DNA of 64,000 bases from NCBI RefSeq assembly GCF_041359055.1, contig NZ_JBGJKZ010000003.1, forward strand, positions 496,001 through 560,000, given 5' to 3'. The stretch comes from Paenalcaligenes hominis_A. GTDB lineage: Bacteria > Pseudomonadota > Gammaproteobacteria > Burkholderiales > Burkholderiaceae_B. The position numbers were made by a program, and so were the translations under genes. Shown here in pieces: positions 26,335 through 35,053 of the stretch. The notes under the pieces are model-generated. The model did no database searches and had not been told where the DNA came from. It saw only the letters and a list, made by a program, of their open reading frames with translations. The first letter of the stretch is position 1. Every line of letters starts with the position of its first letter.

Positions 26335-27843
26335 ATGCTCAGCCGTATTGCCTCAGTATTTAAAAAAAAGAAAGGCCTACAAAAACCACAGCTTCCTGTG
26401 GCACCGCCTTATTTTGATAGTGACTACTATTTAGCGACCTATGCCGATGTAGCGCAGGCGGGTATGCCTGCCTGGGAGCATTTTTATCACCACGGTTATC
26501 AAGAGGGCCGTTGGCCTTGTCAACTGAAAGCGGTGCAAGCCGAAGCGCTGTTGTGGACACAGGCCACGCAATCGCAGGCTGAGCAGCAACTGTGGCAGTT
26601 AACTCAAAGTAGCAATGAGGCAGAAAAAACCAGTGCAGCGTGGTTTTTAGCTCGTTGGCATGCTGCACTGGGGCAGTGGCAGCAGGTACATCAAGCCTTG
26701 TCGTGCTATGTAGGTTCTGCCCGACCCATGCCGGGCCTGATGGCTCCGCATTTATTGTGGGTAGAGGTATTGGCTAAGCAAAAAAATACACCTCATGCAT
26801 TGGCATATCTGGAGCAGCTAAAGGCTCGTTATGGTGACCGGGTAGAACTGATCTTAACGCGTATGAATCATTTAGCCCAACCTAAAGATCATGCACTGCA
26901 CTGGAAAGAGCTAAATCAACATTATGATGCCGCTGGCTTAATGGGGGTATGTAGTCATCCTCTTGGAGATCAGAGTTTGTTTGATGGGTTACAAAGTACG
27001 GGGTTATTACGCACGACCAATAACGACTTCCTGAGCGTTGAGCCCCCGCCTTTAGTTAGCGTGATCGTCCCTGCTTATAATGCTGAAAAAACGATTCTGA
27101 CGACCTTAAAAGGGCTGCAGGCACAGACGTGGTCTTACTTAGAGATTCTCGTCGTAGATGATGCCTCTAGTGACAACACGGCTGCCTTGGTGGCAGAGCT
27201 TGCACTACAAGACCCGCGTATTCGCTTAATTGCTCAAACGCTAAATAAAGGGGCGTATCACGCCCGTAATGTGGGCTTGGCTGAAAGTCAGGGCCAGTTT
27301 ATTACTGTGCACGATAGCGATGACTGGTCTCATCCTCAGAAAATTGAGCAGCAGTTGCGTCCTTTATTACAGCAGCCCGCGTTACAAGTGACGTTGTCAC
27401 ATTGGGTACGTGCCAGCGACGATTTACAACTAGGTAACTGGTCTTCGCCAGAGGATTGGAACGGTTTGGTGCATCGTAATGTGTCGTCGTTACTAATGCG
27501 CCGAGCTGTATTTAACGAATTAGGCTTTTGGGATGACGTGGTCTGTAGTGCGGATACCGAGTATTACTATCGGGTGCTTAAAGCCTATGGCGCCGCTGCG
27601 GTTTACGAAGTGCACCCGGGGTTGCCGCTTGCCTTTGGGCGTGTGCGTGAAGACTCCTTAACGCAGCGCTCAGCTACGCATATTTTTACTATTTTTTCAG
27701 GCTTGAGGCACGATTACAGCAAAGCCTATCACCGTTGGCATGAAAGCTGCCTAAAAAAGCAATATCTCTACATGCCGCAACACATGGATACCCGTGTTTT
27801 TGAGGTTGACGCTAGAATGTTACGCAGGCCCAATCATTCGTAA
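26335..27843 (+). CDS. Glycosyltransferase family 2 protein with PDVA-type N-terminal module
   Basis: This protein of about 502 residues starts with one copy of the module seen in the preceding protein (YYLATYADVAQAG, then FYHHGYQEGRWP). A helical region follows, then a GT2 domain from about residue 237 (VSVIVPAYNAEKTI, ILVVDDASSDN, VHDSDDWSHPQKIEQQ). A nucleotide-sugar-dependent inverting transferase is expected. The start at 26335 follows an AAGGA-containing stretch 26 bp after the preceding gene. An earlier in-frame ATG at 26257 would overlap that gene by about 50 bp. It is a paralogue of the transferase at 19563. Confidence 0.84.
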   Translation: MLSRIASVFKKKKGLQKPQLPVAPPYFDSDYYLATYADVAQAGMPAWEHFYHHGYQEGRWPCQLKAVQAEALLWTQATQSQAEQQLWQLTQSSNEAEKTSAAWFLARWHAALGQWQQVHQALSCYVGSARPMPGLMAPHLLWVEVLAKQKNTPHALAYLEQLKARYGDRVELILTRMNHLAQPKDHALHWKELNQHYDAAGLMGVCSHPLGDQSLFDGLQSTGLLRTTNNDFLSVEPPPLVSVIVPAYNAEKTILTTLKGLQAQTWSYLEILVVDDASSDNTAALVAELALQDPRIRLIAQTLNKGAYHARNVGLAESQGQFITVHDSDDWSHPQKIEQQLRPLLQQPALQVTLSHWVRASDDLQLGNWSSPEDWNGLVHRNVSSLLMRRAVFNELGFWDDVVCSADTEYYYRVLKAYGAAAVYEVHPGLPLAFGRVREDSLTQRSATHIFTIFSGLRHDYSKAYHRWHESCLKKQYLYMPQHMDTRVFEVDARMLRRPNHS

Positions 27844-27891
27844 TGGTCAGGCTAGCCTACGCGTTGATTTTGGCCTATTTTTCAGGAATAT

Positions 27892-29247
27892 GTGTTGAAT
27901 ATTAAAAAATGGTGGCGCAACACCGCCGCTTCGTCACCCGTATGGAAATACCATCTGGATTATCCCAGTACCGAGCACGGTCAACCCAAAGAAAAAACAG
28001 GCTGGGTAGTACAAGGTTGGGTGTTAATAAAGCCGCAGGTGTATCGTGACTTAAAGCAACCGCCGTATTTAAGTGTAAAGCTAAACGAACAACTAGAGCG
28101 TTGTATACCTTTAGATCGGAATCGGCCGGATGTGGTGTCGACCTTTAGGCATGCTCAGGCCCAAGAACAGTGTGGCTTTCGCCTTGCTTTGCCTTTGTCG
28201 GGCACAACATTGCAATTGCGGCTGCATATTAATGATCAAAGCTATGCGTTGATTGACTTGAGCTTACCCGTGGCAACACCGGAAAATGACGCGGAGCCAG
28301 AGCCTCTGAAAGTGTTGCAGGGCCATCAGGATTGGCTGTTTTTAGATAACGATACGAATTTCAGTGTAGATCAGCATCGTGGGCTGTTGCGGCTAAGTAA
28401 AAAGTGCTTGGCGGATTGGCAGCGCTACATTCAAGACTGGCAAACACACATGGCGGTCTGGGATAACCGTGCCTTGTTTTTAATTGCGCCTACCAAAGAA
28501 AGTGTGCTTAGCCACTATTACCCGTACCAAGCTGCAGCCTCGGGTTTATTTGATGAGGTGTTTGCGCAGATGCCGTCAGACATGTATTTGTACCCTACCC
28601 AAGAGCTCCAAGCGTTGGGAGATGCGTCGTATTACAAAACAGACACCCATTGGACGCATCAGGGAGCGCAGCGTGTCGTGGAATCGGTAGCGCAACGTTT
28701 GGGCTTAGATGGTTGCGAGGTGCAAGCCGTATTTGCCCAAGACACTTATCAAACACGTGAACATGTGGGTGATTTGGGCAATAAACTCACACCGCCGTTT
28801 TCTCAGCCTGCCTCTTTTTTGACGGGCATGCATTACAAAAAATGGGTGGTGTTTGATAACGCGCTGCCTAATTTTGGCCGTGTAGTCTTGATGCAAAATC
28901 ACAATGCATTACACGATGCGCTTTGTCTGGTTTTTGGTTCCTCGTCCAGTTATTCGTTATTAAGTTATTTGTGTCGAATCTTCCAACGTGTGCTGGTGGC
29001 CCACACGGCAGGGCATATTGATTTAGCGCTGTTAAATGCCACGCAGCCCACTTATGTAATAGCCCAAACGAATGCACGTTTTATGGTGCGGCCTCCGACC
29101 TTTGAGCATAGTGTTAGCGCTACAGTCAAACAGAAAAGCCGCGCCTTAACTGCCGAGCAAAAAGAAGCATTAACCGTCATAGAAAAACCAGAGGGGAGCG
29201 AACTGATTGCTCAGCTGGGTCTAGACCTCTATTTGCCTGTGCTATGA
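27892..29247 (+). CDS. AlgJ/AlgX-like SGNH-fold acyltransferase/hydrolase candidate
   Basis: This 451-residue protein has an N-terminal beta-rich domain (about 17-127, GWVVQGWVL), then a region typical of alginate O-acetylation proteins AlgJ/AlgX. The segment begins near residue 140 (GHQDWLFLDND), carries the hallmark YYKTDTHWTHQGA (Asp251, His253) and ends in a nucleophile-like VFGSSSSYSLL (Ser around 350-353) followed by HIDLALL. Such proteins transfer or remove O-acetyl groups on extracellular polysaccharide. No signal peptide or membrane helix is evident, so the acting compartment is uncertain; cytoplasmic modification of a sugar or chain is possible. GTG and TTG starts are adjacent (27892, 27895). 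It ends with an ATGA overlap. Confidence 0.77.
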   Translation: MLNIKKWWRNTAASSPVWKYHLDYPSTEHGQPKEKTGWVVQGWVLIKPQVYRDLKQPPYLSVKLNEQLERCIPLDRNRPDVVSTFRHAQAQEQCGFRLALPLSGTTLQLRLHINDQSYALIDLSLPVATPENDAEPEPLKVLQGHQDWLFLDNDTNFSVDQHRGLLRLSKKCLADWQRYIQDWQTHMAVWDNRALFLIAPTKESVLSHYYPYQAAASGLFDEVFAQMPSDMYLYPTQELQALGDASYYKTDTHWTHQGAQRVVESVAQRLGLDGCEVQAVFAQDTYQTREHVGDLGNKLTPPFSQPASFLTGMHYKKWVVFDNALPNFGRVVLMQNHNALHDALCLVFGSSSSYSLLSYLCRIFQRVLVAHTAGHIDLALLNATQPTYVIAQTNARFMVRPPTFEHSVSATVKQKSRALTAEQKEALTVIEKPEGSELIAQLGLDLYLPVL

Positions 29248-31223
29248 GTTTTTCATCGTTTTCAGCGCAGTGGTTTTTAATACAAGCGCAGTTGCCTGTT
29301 AGACACAGTGGTATTCACGCCGAGTTGATTTACCAAGATCACCGCCAGCTACAACGCTTGCCCCTGTCCGTTACTCATAAAGGCAGGTTGTTTGAGGTAG
29401 TGCGTTTAGGCGCAGGGCAACAGCTACTTCGAGTTGACATTCATGTGGACGGGCAAGATACGGATGAACCGGTTCAGATCCAAACGATCTCGGTAGCCCA
29501 GGCCTATTACTGGATGTGGCACCGAGTGGCCTTTATGTGGCATATTATGCCTGCCAGTTTGCGACGCCGCATGGGCTTTATATCTGCACTAAAACGCTCG
29601 TTTTACCACGGGTATCGATTACTAAGCTCGTTTCGTTATCATTACCCCGCTCCTGACTATGCGCAGTGGTTAGCACGGTATTGGCAATTACAGCCTTCAC
29701 ATAAAAAAGCAATTCAACGATTTAAAGCAAGGCTGCCAAGGCACACTAGCTATAGCGTGGTAATTGATGGCAGAAGTGCTTCGGCAATTGAAATAGAGCA
29801 AAGCCTAGCATCTGTACGTGCCCAAGAGGGCTTTGCTTGTGAGCCTCTAATTTGGCGACAGCAGGTGCCTGAAATCACCACACATTATGTGCTGCATATG
29901 AAAGCGGGTTGTGTTCTGCGACCGTGGGCGGTGGCTTGGTTTGTGTGGCAACAACAGCAGCAGCCCGACCTTGACTGTATTTACAGTGATCACGATCACC
30001 ACACGACTCAAGGTGAAATGAAAACGCCTCATTTTAAGCCAGACTGGTCGCTGGAGTTGCAATATAGTACTGCTTATGTGGGCGAGGTGGTGTGGGTAAA
30101 AAAAACGGCATATGAGGAAAATCGTCGCTATTACGCCCACGATTTTTCCGTTTATGGATTGTTGTTAGAGATAGGAGCACAAGCTTCAGCCCAGATTGGG
30201 CATATCCCAGCTTTGCTTTGGTCTGCACCGTCAAATAGAGCGTTAATGGATGCTAACGAACAGATGCAGGTACTTTCTACGCATTTACAGCGTTCTGGCA
30301 TCCAAGCAGAAGTGCAGCTACATAAGCCCGGGATAGTACGTGTGCGCTATGCGGCACCCCAGCCAACGCCATTGGTCAGCATTATTATCCCAACTCGTGA
30401 CATGTTGCATTTTTTGCAGCCTTGTGTGGAAAGTATTGTGCGTATAACGCAATGGCAAAATTACGAAATTATTATTGTGGATAACCAAAGTGAGGATCCG
30501 CAAACGTTGGCGTATTTTCAGCAGCTGGTTGCTCAGCATCCCCATGTTCGCGTTATAAGCTATGACTATCCCTTTAACTATTCAGCAGTCAATAACTTTG
30601 CGGTAAAGCAAGCCAAAGGCAGTGTGATCTGTTTGTTAAACAATGACACCGAGGTCATTTCACCAGACTGGCTAGAGGAAATGGTTTCGCGGTTAGCCCA
30701 AGAAAAAGTCGGTGTGGTTGGTGCGCGACTCTATTATGCGGATGGGCGCGTACAGCATGCCGGCGATGTGGTTGGGGTAGGGGGGTGTGCTACGCATTTG
30801 CATGGGGTATTGGAACAAGATGACCTAGGCTATATGGGCCGAGCCATGGCTGCACAGGACCTTTCTGCCGTTACCGCCGCGTGCTTGGTCACACCTAAAA
30901 CGCTTTACGAGCAACTAGGTGGGCTAAACGAGGAACACTTAACAGTGGCTTTTAATGACGTGGACTATTGTTTGCGTGTTAGAGAGGCAGGTTATAACGT
31001 GGTGTATACACCTTATGCTGAGCTGTATCACTACGAATCGGTTTCACGGGGCAAGGACGATGACCCTGTTAAAAAGGCCAGAGCCCACGCTGAAGCCAAC
31101 TACATGCGTAAACGCTGGCCAGTGATTCATACAGGCGACCCGTATTACAACCCAAATTTGAATGGGGCCCAGCCTGACTTTAGTTTATCTAAAGTACCAC
31201 GAATTGATTGGCCTTGGAGCTAA
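29244..31223 (+). CDS. Glycosyltransferase family 2 (rhamnosyltransferase-like) protein
   Basis: This 659-residue protein has an N-terminal beta-rich domain (about 1-85), a partly degenerate transferase-like middle region (about 150-350), and a clear GT2 domain from about 377. The latter shows PLVSIIIPTRDMLHFL, IIIVDNQSED, LLNNDTEVISPDWLEEM and FNDVDYCLRVREAGY. LNNDTE and the late DVDYCLR are typical of O-antigen and exopolysaccharide transferases of the WcaA/RfbF kind. It starts by ATGA overlap with the AlgJ-like gene, so the two are probably translated together. Confidence 0.87.
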   Translation: MSFSSFSAQWFLIQAQLPVRHSGIHAELIYQDHRQLQRLPLSVTHKGRLFEVVRLGAGQQLLRVDIHVDGQDTDEPVQIQTISVAQAYYWMWHRVAFMWHIMPASLRRRMGFISALKRSFYHGYRLLSSFRYHYPAPDYAQWLARYWQLQPSHKKAIQRFKARLPRHTSYSVVIDGRSASAIEIEQSLASVRAQEGFACEPLIWRQQVPEITTHYVLHMKAGCVLRPWAVAWFVWQQQQQPDLDCIYSDHDHHTTQGEMKTPHFKPDWSLELQYSTAYVGEVVWVKKTAYEENRRYYAHDFSVYGLLLEIGAQASAQIGHIPALLWSAPSNRALMDANEQMQVLSTHLQRSGIQAEVQLHKPGIVRVRYAAPQPTPLVSIIIPTRDMLHFLQPCVESIVRITQWQNYEIIIVDNQSEDPQTLAYFQQLVAQHPHVRVISYDYPFNYSAVNNFAVKQAKGSVICLLNNDTEVISPDWLEEMVSRLAQEKVGVVGARLYYADGRVQHAGDVVGVGGCATHLHGVLEQDDLGYMGRAMAAQDLSAVTAACLVTPKTLYEQLGGLNEEHLTVAFNDVDYCLRVREAGYNVVYTPYAELYHYESVSRGKDDDPVKKARAHAEANYMRKRWPVIHTGDPYYNPNLNGAQPDFSLSKVPRIDWPWS

Positions 31224-31225
31224 GT

Positions 31226-32173
31226 ATGCCTACGTATTTAATACATTCTGGCCCAAATCCGACCTTGGACTTTTATTTTGCTGCGCGATCTCACGACCAC
31301 GACATCTTTTGGGTCGCAGACCCAAGCCAGCTAGAGTTTGATGCCACCGATACACTGGTTTTTGTTCGTTATATTAATTCAAAATGGCGGCGGTATTTAC
31401 AACGCTTAGCCGTAACGAAGCGGCCTGCCATCGTGTTTTTTATGGATGATGATGTGCTGGATACATCTACACATAAAGGCTTGCCGTTTCGTTATCAATG
31501 GAAACTATATAAATACGCCGCCAGACACACCAAGTGGCTAAAAACCGTAGAGGCGCAACTATGGGTGTCCACTCCATGGTTAATGCAAAAATATCACGAT
31601 TGGAATCCCACCTATTTGCCCCCCCAAAGTCCCTATACAAATACCACAGAACACTACACTATTTTCTACCATGGTTCTGCCTCGCATGAGGCCGAAATTC
31701 AATGGCTAGTACCTGTGATAGAGCACGTATTGAAACTAAAACCTAATTTAAATTTCGAAATAATTGGTGCAAAAAAAATACGAAAACTCTTTAAAAATAC
31801 AGACCGAGTTCACGTATTGCACCCTATGTCATGGTATAGTTATCGCTCTTTAATTAGCTCTTCCAATCGGTGTATTGGGTTGGCCCCATTACTCGATACG
31901 CCCTTTAACCAAGCGCGTTCGGTCACCAAGGTCTTTGATATCACTCATGCTGGTGCAGTAGGGATTTATACAAACCATTTTGTATATAGTTCTATTATTA
32001 AACACCAATTAAATGGTTATTTATTACCCATGGATAAAGAAATATGGGTGAAAAGCATAATAGAATTAATTGAAAATGAAAAAATGCGTCAGGAAATGTT
32101 AAAAAAGGCGCAGGAAACCGTAATAAATAGTCAGTATATTTTAAATAGCGCAATTAAGAATGATGTCGTCTAA
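31226..32173 (+). CDS. GT4-like glycosyltransferase
   Basis: This 315-residue protein has a GT-B-like pattern. A short N-terminal domain contains FFMDDDVLDTST and IFYHGSASHEAEIQWL. The C-terminal half has LNFEIIGAKKIRKLF, LHPMSWYSYRSL and the donor-site-like segment GLAPLLDTPFNQARSVTKVFD, then GAVGIYTNHF. This fits retaining GT4-type enzymes, although overall similarity is weak and donor and acceptor are unknown. GGAG six bases before the ATG at 31226 decides the start. The 3' end is AT-rich and overlaps the next gene by 14 bp. Confidence 0.7.
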   Translation: MPTYLIHSGPNPTLDFYFAARSHDHDIFWVADPSQLEFDATDTLVFVRYINSKWRRYLQRLAVTKRPAIVFFMDDDVLDTSTHKGLPFRYQWKLYKYAARHTKWLKTVEAQLWVSTPWLMQKYHDWNPTYLPPQSPYTNTTEHYTIFYHGSASHEAEIQWLVPVIEHVLKLKPNLNFEIIGAKKIRKLFKNTDRVHVLHPMSWYSYRSLISSSNRCIGLAPLLDTPFNQARSVTKVFDITHAGAVGIYTNHFVYSSIIKHQLNGYLLPMDKEIWVKSIIELIENEKMRQEMLKKAQETVINSQYILNSAIKNDVV

Positions 32174-34742
32174 ACTCTCAGGTATTTCTACTCTTATACA
32201 TATAGGTGCCGGTCAGGCGACGGAATTAGAAAATTGGGTTAACCAAGGTTTTGAGTCAATCGTATTAATAGAACCACATCCCGTTCTTGCAAACCAGTTA
32301 CGGCTACGTAGCCGAAAGTTTCCTCAAGTAAAAGTAGTAGAAAGTGCCATAACGGAAAGGGCAGAGCTTTCCGAGTTGTACGATTACACTATTTCCGGTT
32401 TGGCCAGTCTGCGTCAGCCTACCGGTTTGAAACAGATCTTTCCAGGCTTGCAGTTGGCTCAGCGCTATACAGTCGTCACATGCCGCTTAGCGCAGATAGT
32501 CAACCATTATGGGCCTAGCCCAGAGCAAAAAGCGCATTTGATTATTGCGGCCGCTGGCGAAGAGGCCGATTTGGTTGATGCCTTGTTGCAAAGTGATCAA
32601 CTCGAACGTTTCCTAAGTATTAGCCTTAAAGCCAGTATAGAGCCCCTCTACGAAGGGGCAGAGCCAGCATCCCAACTAGTAAAAAGACTCGAGGACGCGG
32701 GCTACGAGCTAAAGAGCACTAAAGCCATCGACTCCGATTGGTGCGAATGGCTGCTGCAACGCGACCCACTAAAAGACGAGCTACAGCGTTTGCAGCAGCA
32801 GTTCGAACAAATAGAAACAGAGCTAGCCGAACAGCATAGTCACGCGGAATACACCGTCAATGCTCTGCAAGAGGAACTCACTCAAACCCAATTAGCTCAA
32901 AAAAGTGCAGAAACACGCCAGGCGCAGCTAGAAAAAGAAAAAACCGAGTTAGCCAAGCAAAATGCAGCTTTGCAGGCTACCGTTCAGGCTCATGCTCAGG
33001 ATCTACAGAAAGCCAAAGAGCAGCTAGTGCAGCAAGTAACTCTGCAAGAAGAACTCACTCAAACCCAATTAGCTCAAAAAAGTGCAGAAACACGCCGGGC
33101 GCAGCTAGAAAAAGAAAAAACCGAGTTAGCCAAGCAAAACTCAGCTTTGCAGGCTACCGTTCAGGCTCATGCTCAGGATCTACAGAAAGCCAAAGAGCAG
33201 CTAGTGCAGCAAGGAACTCTGCAAGAAGAGCTCACTCAAGCCCAATTGGCTCAAAAAAGTGCAGAAACATTGCAGGCGCAGCTAGAAAAAGAAAAAACCG
33301 AGTTAGCCAAGCAAAACTCAGCTTTGCAGGCTACAGTTCAGGCTCATGCTCAGGATCTACAGAAGGCCAAAGAGCAGCTAGTGCAGCAAGGAACTCTGCA
33401 AGAAGAGCTCACTCAAGCCCAATTGGCTCAAAAAAGTGCAGAAACATTGCAGGCGCAGCTAGAAAAAGATAAAGCCGAGTTAGCCAAGCAAAACGCAGCT
33501 TTGCAGGCTACTGTTGATGCTCATGTTCAAGCGATAAAAAAAGCCAACGACGAACTAGCCCAACAAAAAGAGCAAGCAGTGCAACAATTTGCTGCGTTGC
33601 AAAGCGATTTAACTCGCGCACAGGCAGACGCTGAAAAGAAAAACAAAGAAGTAGAAAAAGTACAAGCTGAACTACAAAGCACTCAAGAACAACTACAAAA
33701 AACAAAAGAATGGTTCGCAAGCAGTAAAAAGCAAGTGATGAAGTTAGAGCAAGAGCTAAAAAAAGAACAAGAAAAAACGCAGCAGCTAAGCCAAGAAAAT
33801 GCACTGCTAGTTAAAACTCAGACTACAGCCGAGGTGGGCTTTGCTCAGCTTGAAGATCGCATGAATCAGTTATTTGCTCAGCAAACCGCACAAATTCAAC
33901 AAGCCACCAATGCACTGGGCAAACATGTGACCCGTTCGTTTGTGCAGCAACGCCAACACTACCAATCAGTACTGGGTTTACAGCATTACCTAGAAAGCGG
34001 CGAGCAGCCTTTGGCATTCGGGGGGTGGGCGATTGGTGCGGATGTGGCGAGTCATTTGGTGCAGGCCCTAGAGCAACATAGCTATGACTTAATTATTGAG
34101 TTCGGCAGTGGCACGTCAACGGCATTAATGGCAAAAGTCATCAGCCAGCAAATGCAGCGCCATAACAATGGGTATGCAGAAGAGCTGCAATTAAACTACC
34201 AAGACGTGGATACACCTGTAGCTAAAACAGGGCGTCAGGCGATGCACCAAGCACGAGGCTTAGAAAATTACGAGCTACCGCGTCGTATTCTCAGTTTTGA
34301 ACAAGATAAAAACCATTTCCAGCAAACGAAACAGCTTTTGGCTTCGCAGGGGTTAAGCGGGGTAGTCGAACTGGTCTTAGCGCCGTTGGTGCCATCCCGC
34401 TTTACCCACGACGCAGCGCATACGGCATTGTTTTATGACTGCGAAAACCAATTAGCACGTGTAGCCCAATTATACGAGGGCCGCGCCGCGCGTATTTTGG
34501 TTTTGGTCGATGGCCCATTTAGCCCTAAATCAGATCCTATAGTGCGCGCACCTGCCTTGGCGCAGGTGCTGCAGTATTTTTCCTCAAAGCATCTGGATAT
34601 TATGTTGGATGATAGCTTGCGCGATGGCGAGCAACAAGTGGTGCAACATTGGCGTGAACTTAGTGCAGAGCGGGGTCTGCAATGGCAGGAAAAAGAGCTA
34701 GAGGCAGATAAAGGTGCTCTTTGGATCACAGTAACACCCTAG
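32160..34742 (+). CDS. FkbM-like methyltransferase / repeat coiled coil / SAM-methyltransferase-like fusion
   Basis: This 860-residue protein has three parts. Residues about 1-205 look like an FkbM-type methyltransferase domain (LIHIGAGQATELENW, IVLIEPHPVLANQL). Residues about 210-580 are nearly pure coiled coil, including four 59-residue repeats encoded by a 177 bp DNA tandem repeat. Residues about 600-860 form a class I SAM-methyltransferase-like domain (LIIEFGSGTSTALMAKVI, LVLVDGPFSPKSDP, IMLDDSLRDGEQQVVQHW) that is paralogous to the protein at 43739-44650. Such architecture suggests a capping or length-controlling enzyme, as with WbdD in E. coli O9a, where a coiled coil separates catalytic domains; this is an analogy only. 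ATG at 32160 and ATG at 32163 are both possible. Confidence 0.78.
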   Translation: MMSSKLSGISTLIHIGAGQATELENWVNQGFESIVLIEPHPVLANQLRLRSRKFPQVKVVESAITERAELSELYDYTISGLASLRQPTGLKQIFPGLQLAQRYTVVTCRLAQIVNHYGPSPEQKAHLIIAAAGEEADLVDALLQSDQLERFLSISLKASIEPLYEGAEPASQLVKRLEDAGYELKSTKAIDSDWCEWLLQRDPLKDELQRLQQQFEQIETELAEQHSHAEYTVNALQEELTQTQLAQKSAETRQAQLEKEKTELAKQNAALQATVQAHAQDLQKAKEQLVQQVTLQEELTQTQLAQKSAETRRAQLEKEKTELAKQNSALQATVQAHAQDLQKAKEQLVQQGTLQEELTQAQLAQKSAETLQAQLEKEKTELAKQNSALQATVQAHAQDLQKAKEQLVQQGTLQEELTQAQLAQKSAETLQAQLEKDKAELAKQNAALQATVDAHVQAIKKANDELAQQKEQAVQQFAALQSDLTRAQADAEKKNKEVEKVQAELQSTQEQLQKTKEWFASSKKQVMKLEQELKKEQEKTQQLSQENALLVKTQTTAEVGFAQLEDRMNQLFAQQTAQIQQATNALGKHVTRSFVQQRQHYQSVLGLQHYLESGEQPLAFGGWAIGADVASHLVQALEQHSYDLIIEFGSGTSTALMAKVISQQMQRHNNGYAEELQLNYQDVDTPVAKTGRQAMHQARGLENYELPRRILSFEQDKNHFQQTKQLLASQGLSGVVELVLAPLVPSRFTHDAAHTALFYDCENQLARVAQLYEGRAARILVLVDGPFSPKSDPIVRAPALAQVLQYFSSKHLDIMLDDSLRDGEQQVVQHWRELSAERGLQWQEKELEADKGALWITVTP
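32865..33520 (+). repeat. 177 bp tandem repeat inside the coiled-coil region
   Basis: Copies begin at 32865, 33042, 33219 and 33396, each exactly 177 bp apart, so 59 codons, and the frame is kept. The last copy is incomplete and diverges near 33515. Units are nearly identical (for example ELTQTQLAQKSAETR versus ELTQAQLAQKSAETL), which implies recent duplication and a likely variable copy number. Confidence 0.92.
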
Positions 34743-34765
34743 CAATAGGGATAAGGTAAAACACA

Positions 34766-35047
34766 ATGACTAGGAATAACGATTCTATTGTGCAACAAGC
34801 CATGGCGCACTTTAAAGCCGGCGACTACGCGCAAGCAAAAGCCTGCTATCAACAGGCTGCAGACCGCTATGGGGCGCACTTGTTTGCTAAAAACGTCCAG
34901 TTGTGTGAATTGCGCTTAGGCAAAACGCAGGTGGCCTCTGTAGTCCATTCACCTGAAGCCGTTCAGTTAGCACAGACTCAGGCGCTACTAGAGCACTACT
35001 ACACACGTTGCCAAGAGCTTGAGTATCAATTAATAGATAAAAGGTAA
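34766..35047 (+). CDS. Small TPR-like protein
   Basis: This 93-residue protein starts with a tetratricopeptide-like pair of helices (IVQQAMAHFKAGDYAQAKACYQQAADRYG, residues about 8-37). A second helical stretch ends in HYYTRCQELEYQL. The first motif resembles the N-terminal helical repeat of the transferase at 19563, so it may help protein contacts among capsule enzymes. It lies 23 bp after the coiled-coil gene and 6 bp before wecB, inside the operon. No enzyme function is seen. Confidence 0.68.
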   Translation: MTRNNDSIVQQAMAHFKAGDYAQAKACYQQAADRYGAHLFAKNVQLCELRLGKTQVASVVHSPEAVQLAQTQALLEHYYTRCQELEYQLIDKR

Positions 35048-35053
35048 GTCGTA

